A stretch of DNA of 64,000 nucleotides from Castor canadensis (Eukaryota; Chordata; Mammalia; Rodentia; Castoridae): positions 14,691,014-14,755,013 of the forward strand of contig NC_133403.1 of the NCBI RefSeq assembly GCF_047511655.1, in the 5' to 3' direction. Shown here piece after piece: positions 33,976 to 46,720 of the stretch; position 1 is the stretch's first letter, and each line of letters opens with the position of its first letter. A program made the position numbers and the translations under genes. The notes under the pieces were generated by a model. The model was not told where the DNA came from. It ran no database searches and saw nothing but the letters and a program-made list of their open reading frames with translations.

Positions 33976-34583
33976 TTCAATTCATCCAGGTCAGAATTAA
34001 AAAAAAATCTTCAGCTTACTTAAGACTGTGAACAATCATCAACAATGAATTATTAAAGTGCACACATTAGAAATACTACTTTCTGAAGACTATACTTTCA
34101 AGGGTCCTTTCTAACTATCTTACTAGAGAAGTCTGTGATCATGTTGAGTACCAGAACCCATTTGGAGGAGGCATACTCTTTTCATCTGAGCATGAAACCA
34201 GCTCTTGGTGATGCTGCGTTGCAGCACCTATTTGTCATTGATGATCATTCTCCTCCTTTGGAGGAACAAGAGGGTGAGGATGTTGTGTAAGTGGTTTCCT
34301 TTTAAAAAAAGGAAATAAAATAAAATAGAAACGCTACTTTCTGAATTCATGGTGAATATTTTTCATTATACTTTGAATGCCTTTCCTGCATTTGAGGACT
34401 CTCACAACATAAAAGGTATTATGAGTTGATGTGTTTCCCCCTCAAAAACTCACAAAGAAGTCCTAACCCTCAGTACCTCAGAATATTTGGGAATAGGATC
34501 TTTTCAGAAGTAATTAGTTAAAACGATGTCATACTAAAGGGGGCCCCTATCTAATATGAATAGTGTCCTTATATTGAGAAAAT

Positions 34584-34692
34584 TTAGCTGGACATGGTGG
34601 CAAAAACCTATAAATGCAGCAATCAGGAAGATGAAGAGGGGGAATCATGAGCTCAAGGCCAGCTGGGCTATGTGGTAAGACCATGTCTTATA
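34584..34692 (+). mobile_element. B1-like SINE
   Basis: 'agctggacatggtggcaaaa', 'aatgcagcaatcaggaag' and 'tgagctcaaggccagctggg' follow the B1/7SL left-monomer order. No ID half is visible. The tail became the adjacent microsatellite. Confidence 0.75.
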
Positions 34693-34694
34693 TA

Positions 34695-34754
34695 AATGAA
34701 TGAATGAATGAATGAATGAATGAATGAATGAAGAAAGGAAGGAAGGAAGGAAGG
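34695..34754. repeat. (GAAT)n / (GGAA)n compound microsatellite
   Basis: About nine GAAT units followed by GAAG/GGAA units up to about 34754. It grew from the SINE tail. The antisense Phe-Ile-His-Ser repeat frames are by-products. Confidence 0.95.
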
Positions 34755-35354
34755 AGGTGGGGACAAACAGGGAGAACTTCCACACAGGAAAAAACATGTA
34801 AAGAGCAGTAGAGTGATACTTCACAGGTCCAGGAAATGCCAGAAAGTGCAGACAAGACTGAAACATATCCTCTATAACACATCAGAAGAGCAGGGTCCAC
34901 CATTGCCTTGATCTCAGACTTCTGCCTCCAGAACTATTAGAGAAGAAATATGTTTTGGTGATGTCTAGTCTGTTAGGGAGCTTTGTTTCAGAAGCTCTAG
35001 CAAACTGACTTGGGAGATAATGCCAACTTCTCAATGTAAAGCAAGTTTATGGACTTTCCCAGCTTTTCTGGGAGTGAGGTAGGAAGTAAGGCCTTAGCTC
35101 TGGGGATCTAAATCTTGTAGCACAGAGCAGCAGTGGCTGTAGGAATCCACCCAGATGACTTGCAATATAGCAACAGCTGGTCAACACAGTTCCCTTGGTG
35201 CACCAGCAGATGGCAAAAGTGAACAGGATCTTCAGAGAATCAACTACACCCATGGTGAAGCTTATGCCTGATTCCAAGAACAAGGGTGTTTCAATGCATG
35301 TCCTGCAGGCACAATGGTTTTACTCTGGTCTGGGCCTTCTAAGATTCCATAAGT

Positions 35355-35440
35355 TTGACTGAACATGTAGTTCAGTGGTAGAGCCTTGACTACCATGTGA
35401 AAGGCTGTGGGTTCCACCCATAGCACCAGAAGTAAACAAA
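35355..35440 (+). mobile_element. ID-type SINE
   Basis: Sense tRNA-derived element: 'gtagttcagtggtagagcc' (A-box side) and 'tgtgggttccacccat' (B-box side), then an A-rich tail 'aagtaaacaaaaccc'. Degenerate, so not a tRNA gene. Confidence 0.75.
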
Positions 35441-35879
35441 ACCCAGTGCTTGAATAGGTTACTGAATTCTTTCCTTTCAATTTCCTCTCTACTTCAAGAG
35501 AAGGCTTCCATTGTTATCTAGAACAGGTCTGACTCAGACTAAGTCCTTAGTGGTTTTCAATGCTGAATAAACCCTAAAATGTTACACAAGTGTTATTTTA
35601 TGAGCCACACAAATTTCTAAGATAATTCCAACTTATACAGTATTCTGTGAATATCAAACCAACAATTACTGGCAGTTAATAAGCATGGACCCTTTTGGGG
35701 CTTGTTATCCCAACATACAGAACCTTGGGTAGGCTTTCTTAGTAATCTGATGTTCACAGATAGGGAAATCTGTGTTTTGAGACCAGGAGGAGATGGCAAA
35801 TGCAGGATGGGAAGCTAGACATTCTAGCTTAACATGTAAACAGAGCTCTTTGGAATGATTTAGGAAATAAATTTCCTCT

Positions 35880-37335
35880 TTTTAATTAATATTTTCATTT
35901 ATTAGCATATATTGGTTGTATAGGGAGATTCATTGTGACTTTTATAAGTGTACTTACAATATATCTTAACTAGATTCACCACCTATATCATTCTTCCTCA
36001 TCTCCTTCCCCCTTCTTTGAACAATTTCAACAGATTCATTGTTCTGTTTTCCTACACAGATCTGAATTACATCCACCAAATTTGCCCTACTTTACTCTCT
36101 TCCTTTACCTCCCCCCTCCCTCTTATATTCCCCCATAGACAGAACTTGTTTTTACCTACCTGTCCTACATTTTTTAATTGTATCAGGGGGTTTCACCTTG
36201 GTATTTCTCACATGTATATTTTATACTTTCATCAGATTACAATCTTCTATTATTTTCTCTTTCTGTATCACTCTGCTCCACTATTAGTCAACAGCTTTCA
36301 GTGCAATTTTTTATACTATGTTCATGCACAGATGCGAGGTATTTCATTATTATTGACTTTGATCATTCTCTTTTCCAATCACACCTCCTCATTGTCCCCT
36401 GAGAGAGACCCTCTATTATAACCATATAATCATATTCTCTGTCTGCATAAATATATGTAGATACACACATATAAGTCTATGTCTACCTGTGTGTGTGTAA
36501 GATCATATATATTTTATAGGTCTAGCTTCCACAGATGAGGAAAAACATGTGATCTTTGTCCTTCTAGCCTGTCTTATTTTGCTAAACATGATGATCTCCA
36601 AGTCCATCCATTTATGTACAAACAACATAATTTCATTACTCTCTTTATGGCTGAATAATACAAAATTAGGTAAATATACCATATTACCTTAATCCATTCA
36701 TCAGTTGCAGTACATTCCAACTGTTTCTAAACCTGGCTATTATGAATTGTGCTGCAACAAACATGGGTGTGCAAGTGGCTCTGTTGTATTCTGGCACACA
36801 TTACTTCAGCAAATGCTGAGGAATGGTGTTGCTGTTTCATATGATGGTTTTTTGAGGAAACTGCATACTGCATTCCATAGAGATTGCACTAATTTACATC
36901 TGCAACAACACTGGATAGGGGTGCTTTTTTCTCTGCATCCTCAAAAGCATTTGCTTTTGTTTTGTAATTGGTGATAGTCATGCTGACTGGAGTGAGGTGA
37001 AATCTCAGTACCCTTTTGATTTATATTTCCATTATGGGCAAAATTGCTGAGTGTTTCTTCCTGTGTTTATTAGCCATTTGTATTTATTCTTTTGAGACTT
37101 GAATGTTGAGCTCATTTGCTCATTTATTCAATGGGTTGTTATTTCTTTGTGTGGTTTGTTTATTGAGCTCCCTGTAATATATAGGGCTGTCAAAGACCTC
37201 CCATTCTGTAGGCTGTATCTTTAGGGCACGACTGCTCCCTTTGCTATACAGAAGTATTTTAGTTTGATGCAGTTCCATTTGTAATCCTTTTTCTTAATTT
37301 CTAGTCTGTTATAAATCTATTCATGAAGTTGTTGT
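35880..37335 (-). mobile_element. Old L1 3' part, antisense
   Basis: Antisense 3' UTR ('gattcaccacctatatcatt', C-rich block), then ORF2 C-terminal words ('ccattcatcagttgcag', 'tgctgcaacaaacatgggtgtgc' in words, 'tgactggagtgaggtga'). Decayed. It abuts a sense L1 at about 37340. Confidence 0.82.
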
Positions 37336-37339
37336 CTAA

Positions 37340-39370
37340 TAACACAAAGACTGGCTAGAAGAGTGAATCAGGTTGGAAATAGTGTATCAGGGATTGAAGA
37401 TCAAGAAGGGGAATTAGGTCAATCAGTCAAATCCCATGGAAAAATTACCAAGAAAATATAAATTGGATTTGGAAGAACTTTGGGACACCATCAAAAGACC
37501 AAAGCTACAAATCATGGATATAGAACAAGGAGACAAGATACAAACTAAATTCATAGATAACTTATTCAATAACATAATAGCAGAAAACTTCCCCAAGCTC
37601 AAAAAAGGTAGGGACATCCAGGTACAGGAGGCTTTCAGGACACTAAACTGGCCAGACCAGAAGAGAAACACACCCAGTCATGCTATATTTAAATTATAAA
37701 ATATACAGAATAAGAGAATTCTGTAATCTGAGGAAGAAAAGCAACAAGTCACATATAAATGCAAACTTATCAGAATAATGGTAAATTTCTCAAAACAAAC
37801 TCTATATACAAAGATGACATGGATTGATATATTTCAAGCCCTGAATGAAAACAACTATCAAACTAGACTGCTCATGAAAACTCTCCTTCAGATTTGAAGG
37901 AGAAATAAAAATTTTCCATTTTAACCAAATACTAAAGGAATTGATGACCACGAAAACTAAACTACAGAGCATAGTTAAAGGAATCCTACACATAGAAGAA
38001 GATAGATTCAGCCAAGAAAATGCAAGAAAGAATAAACTCCACTAACCAAGTTGATTAGCAAATAAGAAAACATCAACAAAATAACTGGAAATGCTTCATA
38101 CCGTTCAATATTAACACTAGTCATATTAATATGAATTGCCTTAATTCCCCAATCAAAAGATATAGAATTGGGAACTTGTGGGAAACCCTCAGGACCCCCA
38201 CAGCCTCTTGGAAAAGAGCAGAGTCACTGTAGCTTTTGTGCAACAGCCCTAAGAGAGTTTGCAACAGTCCAAAGGATAGTTGCTGAACAACTCTGTTCTC
38301 TCTCTGCATGGGACTGGGAAAACCCAGTCCCAAGAACATGATGTTCTGCACTTGGGTTCATAGCCATATCAATGTGACAGCCAATCCTAGTACAGAGGTC
38401 AAGGGAAACCTGGGGACTGACATGTACTCCTTCCTGCTTGTCTGCACTGCTTAAATACTCTCTTCAGAAAGTAAACTATGCCATTGCTGCCTGGCACAAC
38501 CCTGAGTTTGTGTCGTTATTTGCAGCTCCAGCACCCAAGACCAGAGTTGCAGCTGGACTGTGGCAGGAACTGGATTAAAAAGCCAGACCCAACCATTTGT
38601 TGCTGACAAGAAATGCATCGCACTGACAATGACAAACCCTGGCTTACAGTGAAAGGGTGGATATACCTTTACTAAGGAAGTGAACCATATGGCAAGAGTA
38701 TCTATATATCTATACTCATTTTGATAAAGGAGATTTGAGAACAAGATTTGTCAGAAAAGACAATAAAGATCACTACATATTAATAAAGGGAATAATCCAT
38801 CAAGAGGAATTAACAATACTTAATATATATGTGCTAAATGTTGGTGTACCCAGCTTCATTATAGAAACACTACTGCTGGATTGAAGTACACAGATAGACT
38901 CCCACACACTAATAGTGGGAGGTTTCAATACTCCATTCTCATTAATAGACAGGACATCCAGACAATACAGTCAACAAAGAAACCTCAGAATTAATTGACT
39001 GTATGTATTAAATGGACTTAATTGACATCTACAGAGTATTTCATATAACTAGCACACAATATGCATATTTTGTGCATATATGATCTCCAAAACAGATCAT
39101 ATTTTAGGACACAACACAAGTATTAGCAAATGTAAGAAAGTTGAAATTACTCCCTGTATTCCGTCAGACCACAATGGAATAAAACTAGAACTCAACAGCA
39201 AAACAAACTACAGAAACTTTTCAAATGCATGAAGACCGAATAACTAATTTTATGATGATCAGTGTGGCATTGAAGAAATAAGTGGGGAATTCAAAAAGTT
39301 CCTTGAATTTAATGAAAATGGGAGTCATTCCTTAAAAATTATGCAAGTAAAGAAAAATTCAAAGTTTTTG
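37340..39370 (+). mobile_element. Old L1 (ORF1 and 5' part of ORF2), split by a solo LTR
   Basis: The sense ORF1 C-terminal part is readable at 37436-37699 (LWDTIKRPKLQIMDIEQGDK..., FPKLKKGRDIQVQEAFRTLNWPDQKR). It is followed by decayed ORF1 end, ORF2 start at about 38100 ('caatcaaaagatatagaatt') and endonuclease sequence to about 39370. The LTR at 38177-38565 interrupts it. Head-to-head with the antisense L1 to its left. Confidence 0.82.
38177..38565 (+). mobile_element. Solo ERV LTR, 389 bp, 6-bp TSD
   Basis: Begins TGTGGGAAACC and ends GACTGTGGCA. Flanked by 'ggaact' at 38171-38176 and 38566-38571, which restores the L1 ORF2 text when one copy plus LTR is removed. Short length and 6-bp duplication fit a class II (ERVK/IAP-like) LTR. 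A TATA-like 'cttaaatactc' sits near 38450. Orientation is inferred from that box only. Confidence 0.85.
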
Positions 39371-40374
39371 ATTCTGATGTAGTTATACAACAAAACTTTA
39401 AATTTTCCCTGATGTCCATTTGTCAGGATAAATTTACCTATATCCTTCCATGAAGAAAGTTACATACACTGGGAACCCTCTGATTTCCAGTAGTAGCCCA
39501 AAAGGGAATTGAAGGATAAATCTCAATAATTTAATGCACATATTTTGCAAGTAGCAGTAAACCTAGGGACTTAATTTTAGAAATTATGTAGTGTCAAGTT
39601 ATATTATAAAACCCAATTCATTTTATAAAGTTTTTACCACTAAATTTGGTGACTTTTTTTTGGCAAATGAGAACAGTTGAGAAAATAAATATATCCAGGC
39701 ATAAAAACTAAAATATCTTGTAGAAAAAAGAAATTATGGTAACTGTGAATACTATGTATAAGAACAAATGTCCATTCTCATGTTTGGCAGAGATGTCACC
39801 ACCAGAATCAGAGCATCATTTTTGGGAAAATGTTGAAAGGTAGCCATGAAGGTAACAAAGGATAACTTATGGTGGTGCTTCTAAAGTGAAAATACGTGAA
39901 TTACTGTAAGAAGCCTATCCAATCTCTAGTAGAATCCCTTCTTGGAGGATTTACTACTAAAACCTGGTACTTTCCCAGAGTTCTATCCATATTCATTTAA
40001 GTATGCTTGATTCACCACTTCTCACACACAGATTGGGATAGTGTCACAGGAGCTCTTTTCTGGGCTGTCCTGGATGGGAATATCACTTTCTGGGCTTTGG
40101 CTTTCTTGTAAGTCCAAAGTCCACCTACCTTACCCTGTCTAACATTTGGTGGCTGTCATTGGATGCTGTGGTACCTCCTGAAATACCCATATGTTCCCAC
40201 AGACCTTTCCAGGTAGGCTCATTTAGGACCTATTACTTCCTTTTCTATCAACTCCCCAACCCCTGGGCTTCAAAGAATTAGGAGGAATCTGAGAGATCTG
40301 AGGATCCATGAGGGAAAGTCTTAGAGTTTCAAGTTCAAATGAAACACAGAAAAATTATATGAACTAAAATGAAC
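39371..40374. other. Unassigned intergenic sequence
   Basis: No recognisable repeat or coding segment. AT-rich in the first half. Confidence 0.45.
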
Positions 40375-40830
40375 ATATACCTTCCCTGTGACTCAGGAAT
40401 TCTACTCCAAAGTATATAGCTGAAAAAAACATCCACATTTCCTCCAGAGGACCTGTGCTTAGTAATTACCAAAACTGAACTCAAATGTGCATACCAACAG
40501 TACAAAAGAGAAACAGTGGCTTATTCACCTATTATGACATAGCAGTGAAAGAATAAACTAATTTTATATTCAACAATATGGGTAGACATAATATTAAGTG
40601 AAAGAAGATAAACACCAAGAGTATATACTTTATGATTTCCATTGAAACTGGAAATACATATCTGTGGTAAAATAGGTCAGAAGCAGAGTTGTATCTGTGA
40701 CTGAGGACAAAAAAATGGACTGAAAGGGACATTAAGGAATCATCTAAGATGCTAGGAATTACCAAGATATTGGATCCAATCATGATTTTATGGGTATATG
40801 CATGGGTAAAACTTCCAAAGATATGTATTC
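40375..40830 (+). mobile_element. Ancient L1M ORF2 C-terminal fragment
   Basis: 'gaattctactccaaagtatatagc', 'gacatagcagtgaaagaata' and 'attaagtgaaagaagataaac' in the order of the L1M ORF2 end. Highly diverged. Confidence 0.65.
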
Positions 40831-40984
40831 CTCATTCTGGCAGAGTATTTTGGGACTTCAGTATGAAAATAGTGATGAGTAAGGGAAATTCCAACCAGGA
40901 ATCTCAGGTTGGAGATACCAGGCCTCAGTGTTCAGTCATCAAGCCAACATATAACTCCAATACAATTACTTAAATGTCTACAAG

Positions 40985-41180
40985 TGTATAATAATAATTG
41001 CTTCTATCTACCAAGCACTTTCTAGGTGCCAGGTTTTAGAGAAATTGTTGTATAAACATGACCTCATTGAAGACTGACAGCAACCTGATAAGGCAGTTAT
41101 TATCTCAATATTATTATCTCCAACTTATAAAATAACAATTTGACTTGCTCAATAAGGACACTCTGGCAGTGGACCATCAG
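40985..41180 (-). mobile_element. MIR SINE, antisense
   Basis: 'ctaccaagcactttctaggtgccagg', 'acatgacctcattgaag', 'acagcaacctgataaggcagttatta' and 'ttattatctcc' match the antisense MIR core and 3' half in order. Confidence 0.8.
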
Positions 41181-41222
41181 GTTGCTAATGTAGATTTGTC
41201 CAAACTGGAAGGAAAGGTTTTG

Positions 41223-41225
<3 letters not shown>

Positions 41226-41277
<52 letters not shown>

Positions 41278-41284
41278 TGTGTAT
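41226..41284. repeat. (GT)n microsatellite
   Basis: About 28 GT units with one interruption ('atgtg' near 41270). Antisense Thr-His dipeptide frame is a by-product. Confidence 0.97.
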
Positions 41285-41574
41285 AGAATGAATTTCCAGG
41301 TTCTTTCTGCCCTGGGCTTTACATTCCCTAAGATACCAATCAAAACTTCAGATACAGACATACTTCCCTTACTTAAGAAGACAAGCAATTGAGACATTGA
41401 AGTGAAGAGTAGTGTAAGAGAACAAATCCTGTCTAGGGATAGAGTGGATTGTGCTTTTATTGGCTGGTACTTTTCCTTCCTTTCCTTTATAAAATATTCC
41501 ACACAACCTCCGGCAAAAACAGGTACAGATAATGGCCAGGCAGGGGCCTGTTAGAATACTTCCCTGGACACTAT

Positions 41575-42150
41575 GAGCTCTACTATTGACATGGATTTGA
41601 AGCAGGCCAAGCTAAGGAATAGCACTGGGTCTGTAGGTGAGGCCTTCACAACACCTGCTCCCACACTTGGCCATTTCTCTTTCCCTTCTGTGGACTGTAC
41701 TAGTGCCTTTTCAATACATCCAGTCTTGTTAATAGTTAGGGATCACAGTTACAGTAAAAGGAATTGCATTTGAATCATATTGAGGGAGAAGAAAAATTCA
41801 TTTGAAAGATCTGAGATGTCTGAAAAAATTAAAAAAAAAGCAAAGACAGGGATGTAGTTGGCTTCAAGAAGGCATCAGGGCTAGAGCTCTATAGGGAAAC
41901 TGGAGACCCATCAGGGTCAGGTCAGAGTCACTTCCTGAAAGTGTAAGTTCCAGGACCAACATGGATGTGGAGCAGGATAGGCTGAGTCATAGAACAGGGT
42001 CTGTATCTGGTGCCTCCATGACACCTGCTCCCCAACTTTCCCACACTTGCCCATTTCTCTTTACCTTTTGTGACCTGTTACCAGTGCCTTTAAAATACAT
42101 CCTGTGTCATTAATAGTTAGAGATCATAGTCATAATATAAGGAACTACAT
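41575..42150. repeat. Local tandem duplication, period ~370 bp
   Basis: Copy 1 (about 41588-41770) and copy 2 (about 41958-42152) share a long ordered series: 'acatggat', 'gggtctgta', 'acacctgctccc', 'cccatttctcttt', 'aatacatcc' and 'taatagttag'. Divergence looks about 20-25 percent, so the duplication is old. The spacer between the shared blocks (41771-41950) is not obviously related to either. Not assigned to any repeat family. Confidence 0.82.
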
Positions 42151-42529
42151 CACTACTGCATCACCTTCCTGTTTCTCCCTAGGCATCTTCTCTGCCCTTC
42201 TCCATCTCTGCAGACCAAGCATCCCTCACGCCATTCATTTGGTGAGACATGACCAATACTGCTTGAAGGACTCATAATTCTAGCTCAAACATATAACAAG
42301 AAGTATATCTCCAGCTCTTACTTCCAACCTGAAGGGACTGGATCCCTGAACTTGATCAAATACACTAGATCAAACAAATGTCAAAGGGGGTTAAGGTCAT
42401 GTAGAAACAAGGAAACTTTCTACCACAACTGTGTGGGGTGATGAGTGAAGATGTGTGAGTTGAAAGAGAATGTAGACAATCAATTGATGGGCATCTACCA
42501 CATGGCAAATGTAGTCAATCCACTGACAA

Positions 42530-42640
42530 TGGGAAATACATCAGCTTTGCAGTTACAGCTAACTCCGTCATTTACCAGCTGTGTAATATTGGAACATTAT
42601 TTGACTTCCCATTTCTCTGTATCCTCAGCTGCAAAAGGAG
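42530..42640 (+). mobile_element. MIR SINE, sense
   Basis: 'gcagttacagctaactccgtcatttaccagctgtgtaatattgg' (in words) is the MIR core, followed by 'tctctgtatcctcagctgcaaaa'. Its 3' side runs into a small duplicated block. Confidence 0.7.
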
Positions 42641-42712
42641 GATAAAAACACCTGATGATGGTGTCACTAAGAGAATGAACATGAAAGGAGGATAAAGACA
42701 CCTGGTGTCACG
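42632..42712. repeat. Short direct duplication
   Basis: 'aaaggaggataaa' followed by 'acacctg' and 'ggtgtcac' occurs at 42634-42668 and again at 42683-42712. Confidence 0.75.
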
Positions 42713-42719
42713 GAGAGAT

Positions 42720-44389
42720 ATAAACAAGAAAGAATCTCTATGGTACCTAATGTGGTCCTGGCACACTTAAGTCATTCTAATATGATTTTGATCATCAGGT
42801 CAGCCACAACAGAACTAACAGCTTTGTATAATGAAACTAAACCCACCCAATTTATTTACCACACAGTATGCTCATCACTGAGAAGATGAGTTGTGAAAAA
42901 CAGAGGTAGGTAAGTAAAAGCAAAATGGACATCCAAGCCTCAGACTCATTTCCTTGAGGACAGGGTTTGAGGATATTTAGGGAAGGTGTGGGCAGTGTGA
43001 TTGGAGGTTAAGGAAGAAATATGAAGCATGTTAATTTAGAGGGTTTATTCTAGTTTTCCCACAGTTTAAGTTCTCCCTTGGCTTTGTACGTTTCTCATTT
43101 GAGAAGGATTCGAGGTGAAAATGAGGCCATTTCCTGTTGAATCATGACATGCACCTGGGTTGTAGCAGTGAAACTAATGAGTACTCATCTGGATATGTCC
43201 CCAGGTAAACTATATTATCAAAGCAGCCTTGATATTGCTCAAGCAATTCATGAAAAGTGGATGAGCTATATTTTAAGTATATAACTGTTTGTGAGTAGCA
43301 TGCAAGGGGGAATGAAAAACAGAAAATATTCAACTAAATGGATCATATATGGGCTCCTCTTCTCTTACATCCTATAGAAATATTGATTTTGGTGTGAAAC
43401 TAGCCAAACTAGTCTAGCCAGGTTTCTACTTTTCCTGATACATTCACAAAATCAAGAGTAACCTGGTTATCAGGAAGCATAGAGAAAAAGGAAGGTTTTT
43501 AAAGGCTATCAGACAAGCAGTGCTAAGAACTCTTCCTTCACAATTCTCCAGTTTTATTTACTTCATTATTAGGTTGACACAAGCAGTTACCTTTGAGATA
43601 AATTTCTTTTATATTCCAATGTTTTGGACATTACTGATCTGTCATCTTGTACTTTGTTTTTCATGTTACACATTGCCACGATGGACCTCTCATGATTATT
43701 GTCTGGTACATATTAGAGAGGAATTGATCAATGATTGCTGTGTCAAGGCCCTTTTAGCCACATTTGAGCAACAAAGAAGTTTAGCAATGCTTCTCAGGCT
43801 AAACTGACCAAGGAGAGTCAGCCAAAGCTTCCTATCAGAAGACAAATAAATATCAGGTGTCTCCAAACCAAGACCTTCATAATAAAATCCAAACCAGAGG
43901 GAAGTAGAAATGAGAATTCAGACATTTGTATTGAAGTTAATACCAAATAAGATGTTTTCTAAAACCAGAAACCATTTCTCTATTGCAAAAGTGAACTTAT
44001 ATGCAGAAAACCCATGACACATAGTTGGGGAAAAACCTCCAAATAATCACTGGGATAAATGGTCCAGACATCTGATTGAATTAATCTTCAGGCTCTTGAT
44101 ACTAGCAAAAGCAAAGGAGCTATAATCAGGCAAATAGTCAGCCTAATTTTCATCCTGGTTACTGTACCAAATCATCATTGTACCAGATCCATTTTAACAG
44201 CATTTAATATGCCAGTCATAGAATAATGAATTTGCAAAAGAATCATTTTGTTATTGAGGCATCCAAAGACTAGGAGAAAGGATACTCACATCCCAAACCC
44301 ATCTCCTGAGATGGGATCTGGGATATCCATAGGAGACATGAGGAATGGTGACTGGACATTAAAAAAGATGAGGTGAAACAATACAAATT
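42720..44389. other. Unassigned intergenic sequence
   Basis: No family or coding gene seen. A 95-codon frame at 43520-43807 is partly hydrophobic but has no start context, domain or homologous neighbour that I recognise. Confidence 0.45.
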
Positions 44390-46390
44390 AATAAATTTCA
44401 ATAAATTGAAAGTTTATTTAGGAACTAAGATCAGGTGAAGGCTCAAAACATAATAAAGTGGGTTAAGGATCAAAAAATAAAAGGTGTAGGAATCAATCTA
44501 TACCTGGAGGTAAAAGACCCCTACAGTGAAAACCATAAAACAATCAAGAAAGAAATTGAACTTAGCTTACTTTGCTAAAAAATGATCTCTAGCTCAATAA
44601 CTTTACCTGCAAACTATACAATTTCATTTTTCTTTGTGGCTCAGTAATACTCCATTGTATCTATAATAAAGGGAAAGGAAAAAGCATAATAGACAATGAC
44701 AGAGAATAAATAATATTGAAATAAATTGTATCTGCGTAGGAAGGTATCATAAGGAAACACCCTTAAAGCTGTTGATTAATAGGCCATAGGAGGAGTGAGT
44801 AAGTGAGAGACATAAATATGTGCTAATAAAACATATGTGCCAATAAAAGTGTTTAAATAAAGAAACTGAGGAAGATACCAGAAGGTTTGAAGACCTTTCT
44901 TGTTCATGGATGGGCAGAATCAATATTGTGAAAAAGGACATATTACCTAAAGAGAACTACACATTCAATGCAATCCCCATCAAAATGCTAATGATATTCC
45001 TCACAGAAGTAGAAAAATCAAATCTAAAACTCATATGGAAACACACCCATAAAAACTCCTGAAAAGTCAAATTAATCTGAACAAAAAGAACAATTCTGGA
45101 AGTTTCATAATACCTCACTTCAAATTATACTACAGAAACCATATTAAGAAATACTGCAAAAAAGAAAAAAAAACCCCACACATGGACCAATGCAATAGAG
45201 TAGAAGACTCCAAAGTGAACCTAAACAACTAAGCTGTGCGATTATCTATAAAGGTGCCAAAAACATATGCTGGAGGAAAGACAGGCTTTTCAATAAATGA
45301 TACTGGGAAAGCTGGATATCCCTATAAGGAAGACTGAAAATAGATCCTTATCTCTCACCTTGTATAAAAATCAATCAAAAAGTATCAAAAGTCTTAATGC
45401 AATACCTGAAACATTGAAACTAGGACAAGAAAACATAAGGTAAATACCTGATGATATAGTCATAGGCAAGACTTTATGAATAGGGCTGCAATATCTTAGG
45501 AAATAAGAGCAGGAATGGAGACAATCTTTGCCAGTTACCTATTGGACAGGTGATTACTATCTAGATATACAAAGAACTCAAATACTTAAATGTCAAAAGA
45601 AGAAAAATACAATCAATAAATGGATAACTGAAATGAATAGCTTATTATCAAAAGTAGAAATGCACATGGTCAGTAAATATAAGAAAAGATGTTTAACAAC
45701 TTTATCCATCAGGGAAATGCCAATCAAAACTCCACTGAGGTTCTATCTTAACCCAGTCAGAATGACTATCATGAGAAAACATATAACAGTGAGTTCTGGG
45801 GAGGATTCAGCAGGGGAATAGGAACTTGTATTTGCTTCTGGTGAGACTATAAATTAGCCCAGCGACTAAAGAAATTTGTAAAACACCCCTAAAACCATAA
45901 CTACCATAAACTCCAGCTATACAACTCCTGAATATATACCCAAAAGAGTCAAAGTCAGCATAAAATAGACACATCTGCATGCCCAGGTTTCTCATGGCAC
46001 TATTTTCAGTAGTTAATTTATGGGATCAGCATAGGTGCTCATTAACAGGTGAGTGGATAAAGAATATGTGTTACAAATACACCATGGAGTTTTAGTCAGC
46101 CACATGGAAGGAGGAAACATGTCATTGCAGAAAAATGGAGGAAACTAAGTGAAAGAAGCCAGAATCAGGACAAATATCATATGCCTTTCAGTACATACAG
46201 AAACTAGAATTAAAGAAAAAGACATGAAATTAGAAACACTATTTGGGGAGAGAAAGGGGGAAAAACAAATATAAGTTATGTTAGCACTATTGCTAGAAAA
46301 CTAACAAGCGAAATTAAAAACAGAGAAAACAGGCGGACAGAGAGAGGGGAACAAGGGAAGGGGAGAAAGTGAGACAATTCACGAAATCAT
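44390..46390 (+). mobile_element. Old L1 ORF2/3' UTR, rearranged
   Basis: Sense L1: 'aggaatcaatctatacctgg' and 'cctacagtgaaaaccataaaac' (RT thumb), 'aatgcaatccccatcaaaatgc', then C-terminal words ('atctgcatgcccaggtttctc' region, 'caccatggagttttagtcagcc') and a decayed 3' UTR. Around 44570-44660 a short antisense L1-like patch ('tcatttttctttgtggctcagtaatactccattgta') is embedded, so the copy is rearranged or double. Only one short frame (45528-45821) still reads as ORF2. Confidence 0.8.
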
Positions 46391-46559
46391 TGTGAAAGCT
46401 ACCAGGAACTGCTCCCTGCTCCAGTGTTTCTGTGTTTAGAAAAGGAATTTTCTGCATTCAGTTCAAGATTCTTACAGCAAAGATTATCAGAGAACAGAAT
46501 ATCCTAAACCAGCAAGATTATACAGGAGGTATATAATAGAATTGTATGAAAACCATGGA

Positions 46560-46720
46560 ATTTGATGGCAGGATCTTGGTATGGTTCACAGCACTATGAT
46601 ACTTTGGGTAGTCACTTAATCTTGCACCTGTGTCCCCAGCTGTTAAGTGGGGGGAAATAGCAACTGCCCAGGGACTGTTTTCAGCAATAAATGATAACAC
46701 ACTTGAAAGGGTATGTTTAT
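46560..46720 (+). mobile_element. MIR SINE, sense
   Basis: 'actttgggtagtcacttaatcttgcacctgtgtcccc' and 'agctgttaagtggggggaaat' are the MIR 3' core in order, followed by 'aataaatgataacacacttgaaa'. Confidence 0.75.

Larger units (their letters stand above)
34425..35005 (+). mobile_element. MLT1-type MaLR LTR interrupted by SINE and microsatellite
   Basis: The left half (34425-34580: 'tgatgtgtttccccctc', 'ccctcagtacctcagaata', 'gtgtccttatat') and right half (34760-35005: 'gatctcagacttctgcctccagaac', 'ctctagcaaactgac') are in MLT1 order. The centre holds a B1-like SINE and its expanded tail. Confidence 0.8.

Noticed and set aside
33588..34031. 147-codon sense frame
   Set aside because: It begins inside the 31-bp tandem repeat and crosses a MIR-like fragment. 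Composition is not coding-like and no domain is recognisable.
41185..41502. 105-codon frame with Thr-His repeats
   Set aside because: It is the translation of a (GT)n microsatellite plus flanking chance sequence.
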